A stretch of DNA of 64,000 nucleotides from an uncultured Ruminococcus sp. (GCA_902792515.1 CADAZX010000027.1:1-64000), one strand, 5' to 3'; positions 51,691-61,007 are shown, counted from the first letter of the stretch. Notes: a model not told the origin generated them from the letters alone. Numbers and translations: made by a program.

Positions 51691-51862
51691 AAAATGCTTC
51701 AGTATGCGAAAAGGCGCGGGGCACGCGTGCGGGAATGAAGGCCGGCGCGAAAACGGCGCTTTAAACCGTCTGCTGAGGCATGGTACGGCCTAGCCGGAAA
51801 ACGGCGGACCTTCCCGGAAACGTACAAAAGAAGACATGGAATTTTAAACGGAGCGGTATTAA

Positions 51863-54397
51863 ATGTCTGCAGATTATATTAACAGAAACCGGATTGGCGA
51901 CAGACCTCAGGGCGGCCAGGAGAGAAAGGACGCGTTCGACAGGGCTTACATGGGAGCCAAGTTGGAAGCGCAGAATTACGGGACGAGAATGATGGCCGAG
52001 AATTCAGGACAGAAGCCCGAATACAATAACACCTTCAGCGACTTCGACGCGTTCAGGAACGTCGACTTCGGCATGGACGGAAACGTCTCGGAGCAGGTGG
52101 AGAGTTCAGGCGGCGACGCCCCGGCTCAGCCCGCCCACTCCGCGCCTCTTTTCGACACGGACAGCGAGGCGATAAACGAGGCGTCGGTCCACGGCGACTC
52201 CAAATTCGATTTCGAAGAGGAAAACTCTTTTGTGTTTTTCGGCGACGACGGCGACGATGACGACGTTATGACCGGCTTTGACGACGACGGCGACGAGGAC
52301 GTAAAGATCTACCACGTCGGCGCGATCAGAGGCGGAGAAAACGCAGGAAACGCCGGAAGCGCGGGAAGCGACGCGAACGGAGCGGCCGCGGGGGCAGCCG
52401 CCAAAAAGCCAATCAAAATCGTTCCCGACACGGACGAAGACGAGTACGAGGACGAAGAGGAAGAGGAAGAGGACGACGCGGCGGACGAGGGCGAGAACTT
52501 CGACGAGGAGTTTTTCGACTCCGTTTTCACCGACAGGAGCAGAGGCCTCAAAACGCTTTTCATCGTTGTGCTTGTTCTCGCGCTCCTCGGTCTCGTCATA
52601 TTCCTGACCTACAGGTTTATCAAGACGAGCACCCTCGGCGACGGAAAGATCTACAGCGGCATCCGCGTGAACGGCTACGATCTCGGCGGAATGACGAAGG
52701 AAGAGGTGGCCGCGTACGTCAGGAACACGTACGTTACGCCTGTCGAGAGAGCGAAGGTCACCGTCAAGCTCGGCAACACCTACCAGGAGGTCTACCCGCT
52801 CACCGACTTTTTCACGTGCCCCGACCCGGACGCGATCGCCGAGGAGGCGTACAACTACGCGCGAACGGGCAGCGACACCGAGAGGATCAAAGTGATCAAC
52901 GCGCTCAAGGAGACGCCTTACGACATTCAGTGCGCGTACGGCTACGAGAGCAACGGTCTGCAGAAAATCACCGAAAACGCGTCCTCCCACGGCTTTGAGG
53001 CCGTTGTCGACCCGACGTACGACGTTCGCGACGAGGGCGTCGTTTTCACCTCGGGCAAAAACGGCGCGCGCATCGACGCCAACAAGTTCAAGGAAGACCT
53101 GAACTCGATGATCGACCAGATCCAGAACAATCTGCGTAACATCAGGACGTCGTCCGAGATCGCCAACATCACGATCGACATCAAGAGCGAGGAGTCGCAG
53201 TTCGTGCCGCTCACCGCAAGCGAGATCATGGACGCGACGTACCTGCCGCCCGTAAACGCGGAGTACTACCGCGACGGCAACACGATCAAATCGCCTATCA
53301 AGGTCAGCCCGGACGTTCCCGGCCGCACGCTCGACCCGCTCGCGCTCAACGCGATAGTCACGCGCATCAACAACGGCGAGAACATTCCCTACTACCTTCT
53401 CGGCTACGTCAACGTGACGGCCGAAATTACCGCCTCAAAGCTCAGCGGCGATCTCTACTCCACGAGACTCGGCAGAGTCATCAGCCGCAACACGGTCGAC
53501 CCGTACAGCAAAGACTCGTCTTCCGGCAGAGACACCCGCGGCGAAAACATGGCCAGGGCGTGCTCGCTTTTCGACACGGTTGAGCTGTTCGGCGGCGAGG
53601 AGGTCAGCGTTCTCGACCTGCTCGGCGGCATTTCCGGCGCGAACAAGTTCAAGATCGCCTACGAAAACGTCAACAACGGCGGAAAAGAGGTCTCGGGCGG
53701 CGGCGTTTCGCAGTTCGCGACCGCGCTTTACGAGTGTGCGCTGAGGTCAGGCCTTGACGTGCCGAGAGTCTGGAACAACGAGTTCTACCCGAACTACGGA
53801 ATTTCCGGCTTCGACGCCTACGTCTCGACAACCGGCGGCAACTTCGACCTCGTTATAAAGAACTCCAAAAACGCTCCCGTCAGGATCAGCGCGGCCTACG
53901 TCGGCGACACGGTCGAGGTGACGATCGACGGACCGGATACGGGCGAAGGCGCCATCACGCTCTCCAGCTCGCTTATCGAATCCGGCCTCAACAGTGAAAA
54001 CACCGGCACGGTCTACAAGTACAGAGTCGCAAGAACGCAGGGCGGCATCGAGCAGTACCTCGGCACGGTAACGTACGAGAAAACGGGCGAGGGCGTGATC
54101 CCCGTCGAGACCGAAGCGCCGACCGAAGAGCCCACCGAGGAGCCGACTGAGGAACCGACCGAAGAGCCTACAGAAGAGCCCACTGAGGAGACTACAGAGG
54201 AGCCTACCGAAGAACCCACCGAGGAACCGACTGAAGAGCCCACCGAGGAACCTACCGAGGAGCCCACGGAGGAGCCTACTTCCGAGCATACTTCCGAGCC
54301 CACGGAGGAGCCTACAGAAGAACCGACCGGCGGCGCGGAACCGACAGGCGGCGAGCCCGATCCGGATCCCAACGGTTCCGGCGGAGATAATCCTTAA
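51863..54397 (+). CDS. VanW-like surface protein with acidic cytoplasmic domain
   Basis: 844 aa. Residues 1-228 are cytoplasmic, highly acidic (DEDEYEDEEEEEEDDAADEG) with Gly/Ala stretches. A membrane helix (229-252) follows, then a putative peptidoglycan-binding-4 region (260-480), the VanW domain (about 565-690) and a C-terminal TEEP-TEEP tail to 844. The VanW block GGGVSQFATALYECALRSGL has Ser where GGGVCQ is usual, and WNNEFYPNYGISGFDAYVS replaces the usual HxxP strand. The family is linked to cell-wall remodelling, although biochemical function is unsettled. GGAG precedes the ATG. Confidence 0.85.
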   Translation: MSADYINRNRIGDRPQGGQERKDAFDRAYMGAKLEAQNYGTRMMAENSGQKPEYNNTFSDFDAFRNVDFGMDGNVSEQVESSGGDAPAQPAHSAPLFDTDSEAINEASVHGDSKFDFEEENSFVFFGDDGDDDDVMTGFDDDGDEDVKIYHVGAIRGGENAGNAGSAGSDANGAAAGAAAKKPIKIVPDTDEDEYEDEEEEEEDDAADEGENFDEEFFDSVFTDRSRGLKTLFIVVLVLALLGLVIFLTYRFIKTSTLGDGKIYSGIRVNGYDLGGMTKEEVAAYVRNTYVTPVERAKVTVKLGNTYQEVYPLTDFFTCPDPDAIAEEAYNYARTGSDTERIKVINALKETPYDIQCAYGYESNGLQKITENASSHGFEAVVDPTYDVRDEGVVFTSGKNGARIDANKFKEDLNSMIDQIQNNLRNIRTSSEIANITIDIKSEESQFVPLTASEIMDATYLPPVNAEYYRDGNTIKSPIKVSPDVPGRTLDPLALNAIVTRINNGENIPYYLLGYVNVTAEITASKLSGDLYSTRLGRVISRNTVDPYSKDSSSGRDTRGENMARACSLFDTVELFGGEEVSVLDLLGGISGANKFKIAYENVNNGGKEVSGGGVSQFATALYECALRSGLDVPRVWNNEFYPNYGISGFDAYVSTTGGNFDLVIKNSKNAPVRISAAYVGDTVEVTIDGPDTGEGAITLSSSLIESGLNSENTGTVYKYRVARTQGGIEQYLGTVTYEKTGEGVIPVETEAPTEEPTEEPTEEPTEEPTEEPTEETTEEPTEEPTEEPTEEPTEEPTEEPTEEPTSEHTSEPTEEPTEEPTGGAEPTGGEPDPDPNGSGGDNP

Positions 54398-54422
54398 AGA
54401 ATACTTTTAATGGGTAAACGAA

Positions 54423-54470
54423 AAGCCCGCCCCGCTTGCAATCATAGGTTCGGGGCGGGCTTGTTTTTTT
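54423..54470. terminator. vanW terminator
   Basis: AAGCCCGCCCCG (54423-54434) pairs with CGGGGCGGGCTT (54451-54462), then G and seven T. Confidence 0.9.
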
Positions 54471-54484
54471 CCTGAAAATAGGGA

Positions 54485-54525
54485 AAAGCCGGCGGCGCGC
54501 ATTACGTAAGGCGCCGCCGGCTTTT
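54485..54525. terminator. nfo-side terminator (bidirectional)
   Basis: AAAGCCGGCGGCGC pairs with GCGCCGCCGGCTTTT around a 12-nt loop. It is the second hairpin between the convergent vanW and nfo genes and ends the minus-strand nfo operon. Confidence 0.85.
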
Positions 54526-54579
54526 AAATCCTTTTGGGAAGCGGCCGCACATACACGGCGGCAGCCGGAGAATTCCCGG

Positions 54580-55422
54580 TCATTCGTTCCTGAGGCTCTT
54601 TAGCAGGGCAATCTCGCCGGCGTAACCGGAGATGTCCTCGTGAGGCGTCTCGAGGCAGAACGGGAGGTCGCGCAGAGCCGGGTGGTTGATTATTTTCGCA
54701 AAAGCATCAATGCCGATCGAACCCTGCCCGATCTTCTCGTGGCGGTCCTTGTGAGAGCAGAACGGGTTCTTGCTGTCGTTGAGGTGGACCGCTTTCAGCC
54801 TTCCGATGCCGATGACGCGGTCGAATTCCCCGAGCACGCCGTCAAGGTCGTTCACGATGTCGTAGCCGGCGTCGTAAACGTGACACGTGTCAAGGCAGAC
54901 GCCGAGTCTTGATGAGTCCGCTACAAGGTCGATGATCCGGCGAAGCTCTTCGAATTTAGAGCCGACTTCGCTGCCTTTTCCTGCCATTGTCTCCAGGAGC
55001 ACCGGGGTCGTGTTTCCTGCGTCCGCCTCAAGTAGCTTGTCAAGAAGGCCTGCAATGAGTTCGATCGCGGCGTCGGCGCCCTGGCCGACGTGGGAGCCGG
55101 GGTGGAAGTTGTAAAGCGCGCCGGGCGTCAGGCTGAGGCGCGCGAGGTCGTCCGTCATTGTGTTGAGGGAAAACTCGCGAAGGTTTTCGGTCGCGGCGCA
55201 CGGGTTCATTGTGTACGGTGCGTGGGCGATGATCTCGCGGATACCGTTTTCGGAGGCGGTCTTGTTGTAGCGCCCGATGTCGTCGGTGTCGACCGGCTTC
55301 GCGGCGCCGCCCCTCGGGTTGCGCGTAAAAAACTGGAACGTGGTGCCGCCGATGGAGAGCGTCTCCTCAACCATGTGTACGTAGCCTTTCGAACTTGAGA
55401 GATGGCAGCCGATCTTGAACAT
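54580..55422 (-). CDS. nfo: endonuclease IV (AP endonuclease)
   Basis: 280 aa with AGGAGGAT before the ATG. It cuts DNA 5' of abasic sites and uses three zinc ions. IGCHLSSSKGYVHMV at the N-terminus, IIAHAPYTMNPC, PVLLETMAGKGSEVG and LGVCLDTCHVYDAGYD followed by HLNDSKNPFCSHKDRHEKIGQG are the metal-binding blocks in family order. Last gene of the miaB operon on the minus strand. Confidence 0.94.
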   Translation of the reverse strand: MFKIGCHLSSSKGYVHMVEETLSIGGTTFQFFTRNPRGGAAKPVDTDDIGRYNKTASENGIREIIAHAPYTMNPCAATENLREFSLNTMTDDLARLSLTPGALYNFHPGSHVGQGADAAIELIAGLLDKLLEADAGNTTPVLLETMAGKGSEVGSKFEELRRIIDLVADSSRLGVCLDTCHVYDAGYDIVNDLDGVLGEFDRVIGIGRLKAVHLNDSKNPFCSHKDRHEKIGQGSIGIDAFAKIINHPALRDLPFCLETPHEDISGYAGEIALLKSLRNE

Positions 55423-55473
55423 AGAATCCTCCTGAAATGAGAGAAAATCAGCGAAAAAAGCGGAAAGGCAACT

Positions 55474-56394
55474 TCACCTGAGCGCCCTGTAGATATCGAG
55501 CACGCTGTCGAAAACGTAATCCGGCCTCACGTCTGATTTTTTGAGCATCTCGAGGCTTGTCTCGCCCGAGAGCACGCAAATCGTTTTCGAGCCGGCGTTG
55601 ATGCCGGACATTATGTCCGTGTTGAGCCTGTCGCCGACAACCGCCGTACGGTCCTTCGGAACGCCGAGCTTTTCGCAAAGAATGTTGATCATCGTAGCGT
55701 TCGGTTTGCCCGCGATCAGCTCCGGTTTGCGGCCGGTGGCGCCTTCGATCATGAGCATAATCGAGCCTGCGTCGGGAATGAACCGGTGGCCTTCCGCGGG
55801 GCAGACCATGTCCGGGTGGGTGGCCACGTAGCGGACGCCGTCGACGAGGTAGTCGCACATTATGCGGAGCTTTTCGTAGGTGAGCGTCGTGTCAAACCCG
55901 AGCACAACGAACTCCGGCCTCTTGTCCGGGTCGGTCTCGTAGCCGCGAACGAGCTTGAACCCCCTGTCCGCCATGAAATTTTCGAAGCCGGGCGTGCCGA
56001 CAACGTATATTTTCGCGCCGGGGGACGTCTTGTTGAGAAGGTAGACGATCGCGTCGGCAGACGTGAAAAAGTCGTCCACAGTCGCGGAAATGTCCATTTT
56101 CGCAAGCTTTTCGACGTACTGCGAGGGCACGCGGGACGAATTGTTCGTGATGTAGAGCACTTTTTTGCCCTGCGCGCGCAGAAGGTCGATGAGCTCCTTG
56201 GCGCCGTCGAGGCGGTCGTTGCCGAGGTAGAGTGTGCCGTCCATGTCGAAAAGGAAGCACTCGATCTTTTCGAGATCCTTCGCGTCGTTGACCGCGGGAA
56301 GTTTTTTCGCCTGCTTTACGGGAAGTTTTTTCGCCTGTTTTCCGGAAAGCCGCCCGCGCCGTGAGTTTTCTTTTTTAATAATCTTTTTTTCCAT
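55474..56394 (-). CDS. HAD-superfamily IIA phosphatase (NagD/PGP-like)
   Basis: 306 aa. CFLFDMDGTLYLGN near residue 47 (nucleophile Asp), YITNNSSR near 85 (motif II), KPNATMINILCEKLG and VVGDRLNTDIMSG near 255 (motif III/IV) define a type IIA HAD phosphatase, such as 4-nitrophenylphosphatase or NagD. The first 40 residues are a basic, Lys-rich extension with two copies of KQAKKLPV or KKLPAV, made by an exact duplication in the DNA. No ribosome-binding site precedes the ATG, which lies 18 bp after miaB, so coupling is likely or a later start is used. Confidence 0.87.
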   Translation of the reverse strand: MEKKIIKKENSRRGRLSGKQAKKLPVKQAKKLPAVNDAKDLEKIECFLFDMDGTLYLGNDRLDGAKELIDLLRAQGKKVLYITNNSSRVPSQYVEKLAKMDISATVDDFFTSADAIVYLLNKTSPGAKIYVVGTPGFENFMADRGFKLVRGYETDPDKRPEFVVLGFDTTLTYEKLRIMCDYLVDGVRYVATHPDMVCPAEGHRFIPDAGSIMLMIEGATGRKPELIAGKPNATMINILCEKLGVPKDRTAVVGDRLNTDIMSGINAGSKTICVLSGETSLEMLKKSDVRPDYVFDSVLDIYRALR

Positions 56395-56412
56395 ATTACT
56401 GAATGCCGGCGT

Positions 56413-57846
56413 TCAATCTTCTACCGCGGCGCCTTCGAGCGACCACGTCTGAACCGAGTCGATTTTTACCTTGACTGTCTCTCCGGTGTGGTCCTTTGAG
56501 GCGGTGAAATTCACGATTTTGTTGCCCTCAGTGCGGCCCGTGTAGCGTTCGGAGTTCGTTTTGCTGAGACCGTCGCACAAAACGTCGACCGTCGCCCCGA
56601 GGAAGCCGTCGTTGATCTCGCGGGAAATGCGGTTCTGGAGGGCGAGAAGGCGCTCGAAGCGGTCCTTCACGACGTCGTCCGGAACCTGATCGGGGTAGGC
56701 GGCAGCGGGAGTACCGACGCGGCGCGAGTAGATGAACGTGTACGCCTGGTCGAACCTGACTTCCTCAACAAGGGAAAGCGTGTCCTCGAAGTTCTCCTCA
56801 GTCTCACCCGGGAAGCCGACGATAATGTCGGTCGTGAGCGCGACGTCAGGCATTTTCTCGCGGACTTTTCTGACGCGTTCGAGGTACTGCTCGCGCGTGT
56901 AGTGGCGGTTCATGCGCCGGAGAAGGTTGGTCGACCCGCTCTGCACCGGAAGGTGGAGCTGCCTGCAAACAGCCGGTCTGGCCGCCATAACGTCTATCAA
57001 TTCGTCGGAAATGTCCTTCGGATGCGACGTCATGAACCTTATCCGCTCGATTACGGTGTTTTCGCAGATTGTGTCGAGCAGCTCCGCGAAGGTGACCGGT
57101 TCGGGAAGGTCCTTTCCGTACGAGTTCACGTTCTGCCCGAGGAGCGTCACCTCTTTGTAACCCGCCTCCGCGAGGCCCTTTATCTCTTCGACAATCGCCG
57201 CCGGCTGCCTGCTCCGCTCGCGCCCGCGCACATAAGGAACGATGCAGTACGTGCAAAAATTGTCGCACCCGTACATGATCGTGACCCACGCGTGAACGCT
57301 CCCGTTCCGCTTGACAGGCACGTTTTCCGCGACCTCGGTGTCGGTTTTGGAAATTTCGAAAACACGCGTTTTACCGTCGATTACCCGCCAGAGCAGCTCC
57401 GGCATCACGTGCAGACTGTGCGTTCCGAAAACGAGGTCAACGTGCCGGTACGTTTTGCGAATCTCCTCGACGATGTGCGGCTGCTCGGTCATGCACCCGC
57501 AGACCGCTATAATGAGGTCCGGGTTTTCGCGTTTCAGCCCTTTCAGCGCGCCGAGATGGCCGAAAACCTTCTCCTCCGCGTTTTCGCGGACGCAGCACGT
57601 GTTGATGACGATCAAATCTGCGCCTTCGAATCCCGTCCCCGTCTCGAATCCCATCATTTCAAGCATTCCGGCTATTTTTTCCGAGTCGTGCTCGTTCATC
57701 TGGCACCCGAAAGTGCGCACGAAAGCAACCGGCTTCCGGCCTTTTCCGGCCGCGAAAGTCGCGTTTTTCTCCGCGATGCAGCGGGAAAAATATGCTTGCT
57801 TCTCCATTTCCTCGCGGGAAACCTGGGTCGTAGTGCGTTTTTTCAT
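56413..57846 (-). CDS. miaB: tRNA-2-methylthio-N6-dimethylallyladenosine synthase
   Basis: 477 aa. It adds the methylthio group to i6A37 of tRNAs using two [4Fe-4S] clusters. N-terminal MTTase block FGCQMNEHDSEKIAG and CCVRENAEEKVFGHLG, the second cluster as CDNFCTYC near residue 192 in a radical-SAM core, and a C-terminal TRAM domain (about 400-470). The size and three-part domain structure are standard. AGGTGA precedes the ATG. First gene of an operon with the HAD and nfo genes. Confidence 0.95.
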   Translation of the reverse strand: MKKRTTTQVSREEMEKQAYFSRCIAEKNATFAAGKGRKPVAFVRTFGCQMNEHDSEKIAGMLEMMGFETGTGFEGADLIVINTCCVRENAEEKVFGHLGALKGLKRENPDLIIAVCGCMTEQPHIVEEIRKTYRHVDLVFGTHSLHVMPELLWRVIDGKTRVFEISKTDTEVAENVPVKRNGSVHAWVTIMYGCDNFCTYCIVPYVRGRERSRQPAAIVEEIKGLAEAGYKEVTLLGQNVNSYGKDLPEPVTFAELLDTICENTVIERIRFMTSHPKDISDELIDVMAARPAVCRQLHLPVQSGSTNLLRRMNRHYTREQYLERVRKVREKMPDVALTTDIIVGFPGETEENFEDTLSLVEEVRFDQAYTFIYSRRVGTPAAAYPDQVPDDVVKDRFERLLALQNRISREINDGFLGATVDVLCDGLSKTNSERYTGRTEGNKIVNFTASKDHTGETVKVKIDSVQTWSLEGAAVED

Positions 57847-57992
57847 AATGTCACCTGTCCGGCTGCCGTTTACGGCGGGTTTTAAGGTTTTGGCGCGTGT
57901 TTTCGCTTTAATACGTTCACGTTTTTGCGGTTAGCCTTTTCGCGTTTTCGCGACGCGGACCGTCCGGAAACGAAGCCCGCACGCGCTATGTT

Positions 57993-58021
57993 ATTGTACT
58001 ATCGCGCCGCCGAAATTTCAA
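57993..58021 (-). promoter_or_regulatory. sigma-A promoter of the miaB operon
   Basis: Minus-strand TTGAAA (58021-58016) and TACAAT (57998-57993), 17-bp spacer. Confidence 0.75.
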
Positions 58022-58038
58022 GACGGCGGGAGGCAAAA

Positions 58039-58068
58039 AAATATTTCCCGAGGCTGTGGGAAATATTA
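58039..58068. repeat. palindromic hairpin AATATTTCCC with GGGAAATATT
   Basis: A 10-bp stem AATATTTCCC/GGGAAATATT with an 8-nt loop, flanked by A- and T-rich bases. Another form of the recurring ATTTCCCGGAAAT motif with the centre opened by insertion. Confidence 0.6.
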
Positions 58069-58112
58069 TTCCCGGCATGCGGCATGGCAAGCCGGGCTGA
58101 TATAAAAATCTA

Positions 58113-58156
58113 AACGAAAAGAACGCCCCGCCTTCCGGTGAGGAAAACGGAGCGTT
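58113..58156 (-). terminator. terminator of the zinc-ribbon gene
   Basis: AACGCTCCG and CGGGGCGTT (minus strand) form a 9-bp stem with one G-U pair, followed by TCTTTTCG. Confidence 0.6.
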
Positions 58157-58199
58157 TCTGCGCGGCCGCAAGATACACGGCCCTAATCGTGTTTATGCG

Positions 58200-59021
58200 T
58201 CAAGGCTTGGGAATGCTCGCCAGCCAGTTACGGACGCTCTCAAGGAACGACTGGAGCGCGCCGCTTCTGTAAGCGCCGAGACCGAAAATGAGTCCGAGAA
58301 TGATCAGAACCAGCGTGAGGATCGCGTAGAGCAGCACCGGAATCCAGTGCGAGCGCGCGAAGCTCTTCACGTTGACGTTCTTTGCGCCGAACGTGTGGAC
58401 GAGCAGGAAGATGAATCCGACGACCGGAATCGAATACAGAACGCCGAGCCAGAAGTACGTCCATGCGCCGATCGGTTTGAACTCGGGAGGAAGGTCGTTT
58501 TTGGTGAGCTTCTTCTGAGCGGGCTGGGGCTGCTGAACGGGAACGTAGTGAACCTGCTGCTGGGGCTGCTGGTAGACCGGCTGCTGCCTCACGGGCTGCT
58601 GGGGCTGTGCCGCCGCCTGCCGGTAACCCTGCTGATATCCCTGGCGGTAACCCTCGCCGTAGCCTGTTTCCGCGGGGCGTGTCTCCTGAATCGAACGTGC
58701 TGCTGCCGTTGCCGCCGCCGCTGCCGCGACTGTCGCCTCGTTGATCTTGTCGGCCTCTTTTTCGGCTTCCGTCTTCACTTCCTCGACCTTTTCAGCCTCC
58801 GCCTCGATCTTGTTCCCGGCCTCGTTTATGGTCTCCTGAACGGTTTCCTGAACGGTCTCCGCGGCGCCGGCCACGGTTTCCTCGATTTTTTCCTCTGCTG
58901 CCGCGCCTGCGACGGAGGCGGTCTCTACGGCCTCCTGAATCTCTTTTTCGATTTTCGTGCCGCAGTTGTTGCAGAATATCGCATTATCGGAGACTTCCGC
59001 TCCGCAATTTTTGCAAATCAT
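58200..59021 (-). CDS. zinc-ribbon membrane protein with long charged linker
   Basis: 273 aa from ATG 59021 (AGGAGG upstream). An N-terminal zinc ribbon CKNCGAEVSDNAIFCNNCG, then an Ala/Glu/Thr-rich, probably helical segment (about 25-125), a Gln/Tyr/Gly-rich stretch (130-175, QGYQQGYRQ), and two membrane helices (about 188-213 and 228-252) with a short hydrophilic end. The build is common in Firmicutes zinc-ribbon membrane proteins of unknown role. Three ETVQETVQET-type repeats are seen in the helical part. Confidence 0.82.
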   Translation of the reverse strand: MICKNCGAEVSDNAIFCNNCGTKIEKEIQEAVETASVAGAAAEEKIEETVAGAAETVQETVQETINEAGNKIEAEAEKVEEVKTEAEKEADKINEATVAAAAAATAAARSIQETRPAETGYGEGYRQGYQQGYRQAAAQPQQPVRQQPVYQQPQQQVHYVPVQQPQPAQKKLTKNDLPPEFKPIGAWTYFWLGVLYSIPVVGFIFLLVHTFGAKNVNVKSFARSHWIPVLLYAILTLVLIILGLIFGLGAYRSGALQSFLESVRNWLASIPKP

Positions 59022-59064
59022 ATTGTCCTCCTTGAAGCGGTTTTGCCGCCGGTTTTTCGGTTTT

Positions 59065-59093
59065 ATTATACCACGCGACGCGCCCGCTTTCAA
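59065..59093 (-). promoter_or_regulatory. sigma-A promoter of the zinc-ribbon gene
   Basis: Minus-strand TTGAAA (59093-59088) and TATAAT (59070-59065), 17-bp spacer. Confidence 0.8.
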
Positions 59094-59239
59094 GGGTTAC
59101 AGGCTATTTTAAGGAAAAAAACGGCTTTGCGACCGGCCCTGGGCGGCGGGAACGGTTAAGAAAAGCGGCGAAAACGATGGAGAGAGGCGGCGAAAACGCG
59201 GTGAACCGCGGGAGGCGCGTGCGAAAACGTTCTAACGCG

Positions 59240-59268
59240 TTGAAAAATGGGCGGGGAAATGGTAAACT
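59240..59268 (+). promoter_or_regulatory. promoter of the sirtuin gene
   Basis: TTGAAA (59240-59245), 17 bp, TAAACT (59263-59268) with an extended TGG. Confidence 0.6.
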
Positions 59269-59291
59269 TAATCAGGGGGGCCCACCCGGGA

Positions 59292-59324
59292 CATTTCCCG
59301 GAAATCCGGCCTTTTTCCGGAAAT
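59292..59324. repeat. two ATTTCCCGGAAAT-type palindromes upstream of the sirtuin gene
   Basis: CATTTCCCGGAAAT at 59292-59305 and TTTTTCCGGAAATA at 59312-59325, between promoter and start codon. Confidence 0.65.
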
Positions 59325-59364
59325 AACCGCGCTGACGGCTACAGATAAAACGGAGGTGCACGCA

Positions 59365-60153
59365 GTGGACAGTTCAAGAAGCAACGCGGGCGGATTTTTG
59401 CCCGAAAACGCCGACAAAATCGCCGACCTCATCAGAAAATCGCATAGAATCGTCTTTTTTGGCGGCGCAGGCGTGTCGACAGAGAGCGGAGTCAAGGACT
59501 ACAGGAGCGAGGACGGCCTTTACAACACCGTGAAGGAGTACAAGGTCTCGCCCGAGACGATCCTGAGCCATTCGTTTTTCATGCGCAACACGGACGTTTT
59601 TTACGATTTTTACCGGAAATACTTCGTGACCGACTGCGACAAGATCAAGCCCAACAAGGCTCACCTCGCGCTCGCGAAGCTGGAGCGGGACGGAAGGCTG
59701 TCCGCGGTGGTCACCCAGAACATCGACGGCCTCCACCAGAAAGCCGGCAGCAGGAACGTTTTCGAACTCCACGGAACCATTTCCCGCTACCACTGCATGA
59801 AATGCCGCCGCGCGTACTCGTTTGACGACGTTTTCGGCGGCGGCAAAAACGCGACAGGCGTCCCTAAGTGCCCCGAATGCGGCGGGCTGATCAAACCCGA
59901 CGTCACGCTTTACGAGGAGTCGCTCGACGGAGACGTTATCGAGGGCGCGGTCGACGCGATCTACAACGCCGACCTTCTGATCATCGGCGGAACGTCGCTG
60001 GCCGTTTACCCCGCGAGCTCGTTCGTGCAGTATTTTCGCGGCGACAATTCGGTCCTCATCAACCGTGAGGCGACCTCCTACGACAGGATCGCGACGGTCA
60101 TTTCCCGTGGAAAGATCGGCGAGGTGCTTGACGCTGCCGTGAAGCTGGTTTAA
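59365..60153 (+). CDS. sirtuin, NAD-dependent protein deacylase
   Basis: 262 aa from GTG 59365 (GGAGG eight bases upstream). FFGGAGVSTESGVKDYRSED is the NAD-binding motif, with Lys where Pro is usual in the IPDFR block. TQNIDGLHQKAG and ELHGTISRYHC (catalytic His) follow, with four zinc cysteines (HCMKC and KCPECG). It removes acetyl or other acyl groups from lysines using NAD. The pairing with nrdG and nrdD may be simple adjacency. It has its own promoter at 59240. Confidence 0.92.
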   Translation: MDSSRSNAGGFLPENADKIADLIRKSHRIVFFGGAGVSTESGVKDYRSEDGLYNTVKEYKVSPETILSHSFFMRNTDVFYDFYRKYFVTDCDKIKPNKAHLALAKLERDGRLSAVVTQNIDGLHQKAGSRNVFELHGTISRYHCMKCRRAYSFDDVFGGGKNATGVPKCPECGGLIKPDVTLYEESLDGDVIEGAVDAIYNADLLIIGGTSLAVYPASSFVQYFRGDNSVLINREATSYDRIATVISRGKIGEVLDAAVKLV

Positions 60154-60251
60154 AGTTTTAAAGCCCTTTCCTTTTGCCGAAAGGCCGGCGCCGTCCGCAT
60201 CCGGAAAATGAAGAAATAACGCGGAAAAACGCGAAAACAACGGAGACAAAA

Positions 60252-61007
60252 ATGAAATTCAAGGCTATTCAAAAACTGACGCTTCTCGATTTTCCGGGAA
60301 AAACCGCGGCAACCGTGTTCACGTGCGGCTGCAACCTGAGGTGCCCGTTCTGCCACAACGCGAGCCTCGTGGTCGGCGACCCGGGCAGCGAAAACAATGA
60401 AAACGGCGGATTTACGTTCACCGAGGAGGGGAATATTGACGAGGAGGACGTTTTCGCGCTGCTCGCGAAGCGCAGGGGGCTTCTTGACGGAGTCGCGATA
60501 ACGGGCGGCGAGCCGCTTCTCCACCGCGAGCTGGCGGGCTTCATGGCGGGCGTAAAAGACCGTGGCTTTTTGGTGAAGCTTGACACGAACGGGTTTCTGC
60601 CCGACAGGCTGAAGTACGTTCTGGAGGCAGGGCTGGTCGACTACGTCGCTATGGACGTCAAGCACTCGCCCGAAAAATACGGCGACGCGGCAGGCATTCC
60701 GGGAATCGCGACAGAACCTTTCTCCAAGAGTATTGAAATAATTAAAGGGTCGGGCGTTCCGTACGAGTTCAGAACGACTATCGTGAAGGGTCTCCACACG
60801 CTGCCCGACGTCGAAGCGATCTGCCGCTGGATCGGGCCGGACGCGAACTATTTTCTGCAGATGTACGTTGACTCGGGCGACGTTCTGGCGAACAGAGGCG
60901 GAGACGGGGCCGGCGCGGGCTTCGAGGCGTTTTCGCAGACGGAGGCGGAGGAGATTCTGGCTGCGGCAAAAAAACTGGTGCCGGGAACGGGAATCAGGGG
61001 CCTCTGA
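60252..61007 (+). CDS. nrdG: anaerobic ribonucleotide reductase-activating radical-SAM protein
   Basis: 251 aa from ATG 60252. The radical-SAM cysteines are in CNLRCPFCHN near residue 29, followed by AITGGEPLLH near 78 and KLDTNGF. LLDFPGKTAATVFTCGC matches the TIGR02495-type activator. It generates the glycyl radical on NrdD. It lies after the sirtuin gene (98 bp) and before nrdD, from which it is separated by its own terminator at 61041-61076. Confidence 0.9.
   Translation: MKFKAIQKLTLLDFPGKTAATVFTCGCNLRCPFCHNASLVVGDPGSENNENGGFTFTEEGNIDEEDVFALLAKRRGLLDGVAITGGEPLLHRELAGFMAGVKDRGFLVKLDTNGFLPDRLKYVLEAGLVDYVAMDVKHSPEKYGDAAGIPGIATEPFSKSIEIIKGSGVPYEFRTTIVKGLHTLPDVEAICRWIGPDANYFLQMYVDSGDVLANRGGDGAGAGFEAFSQTEAEEILAAAKKLVPGTGIRGL

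Larger units (their letters stand above)
51466..51862. other. 397-bp gap: terminator and vanW promoter
   Basis: The left part holds the terminator at 51517-51564; the right part the promoter at 51662-51690 and a leader of about 170 nt. No further gene seen. Confidence 0.6.
59022..59364. other. 343-bp gap with divergent promoters and palindromes
   Basis: It holds the promoters at 59065-59093 (minus) and 59240-59268 (plus) and two palindromes at 59292-59324. No gene seen. Confidence 0.6.
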
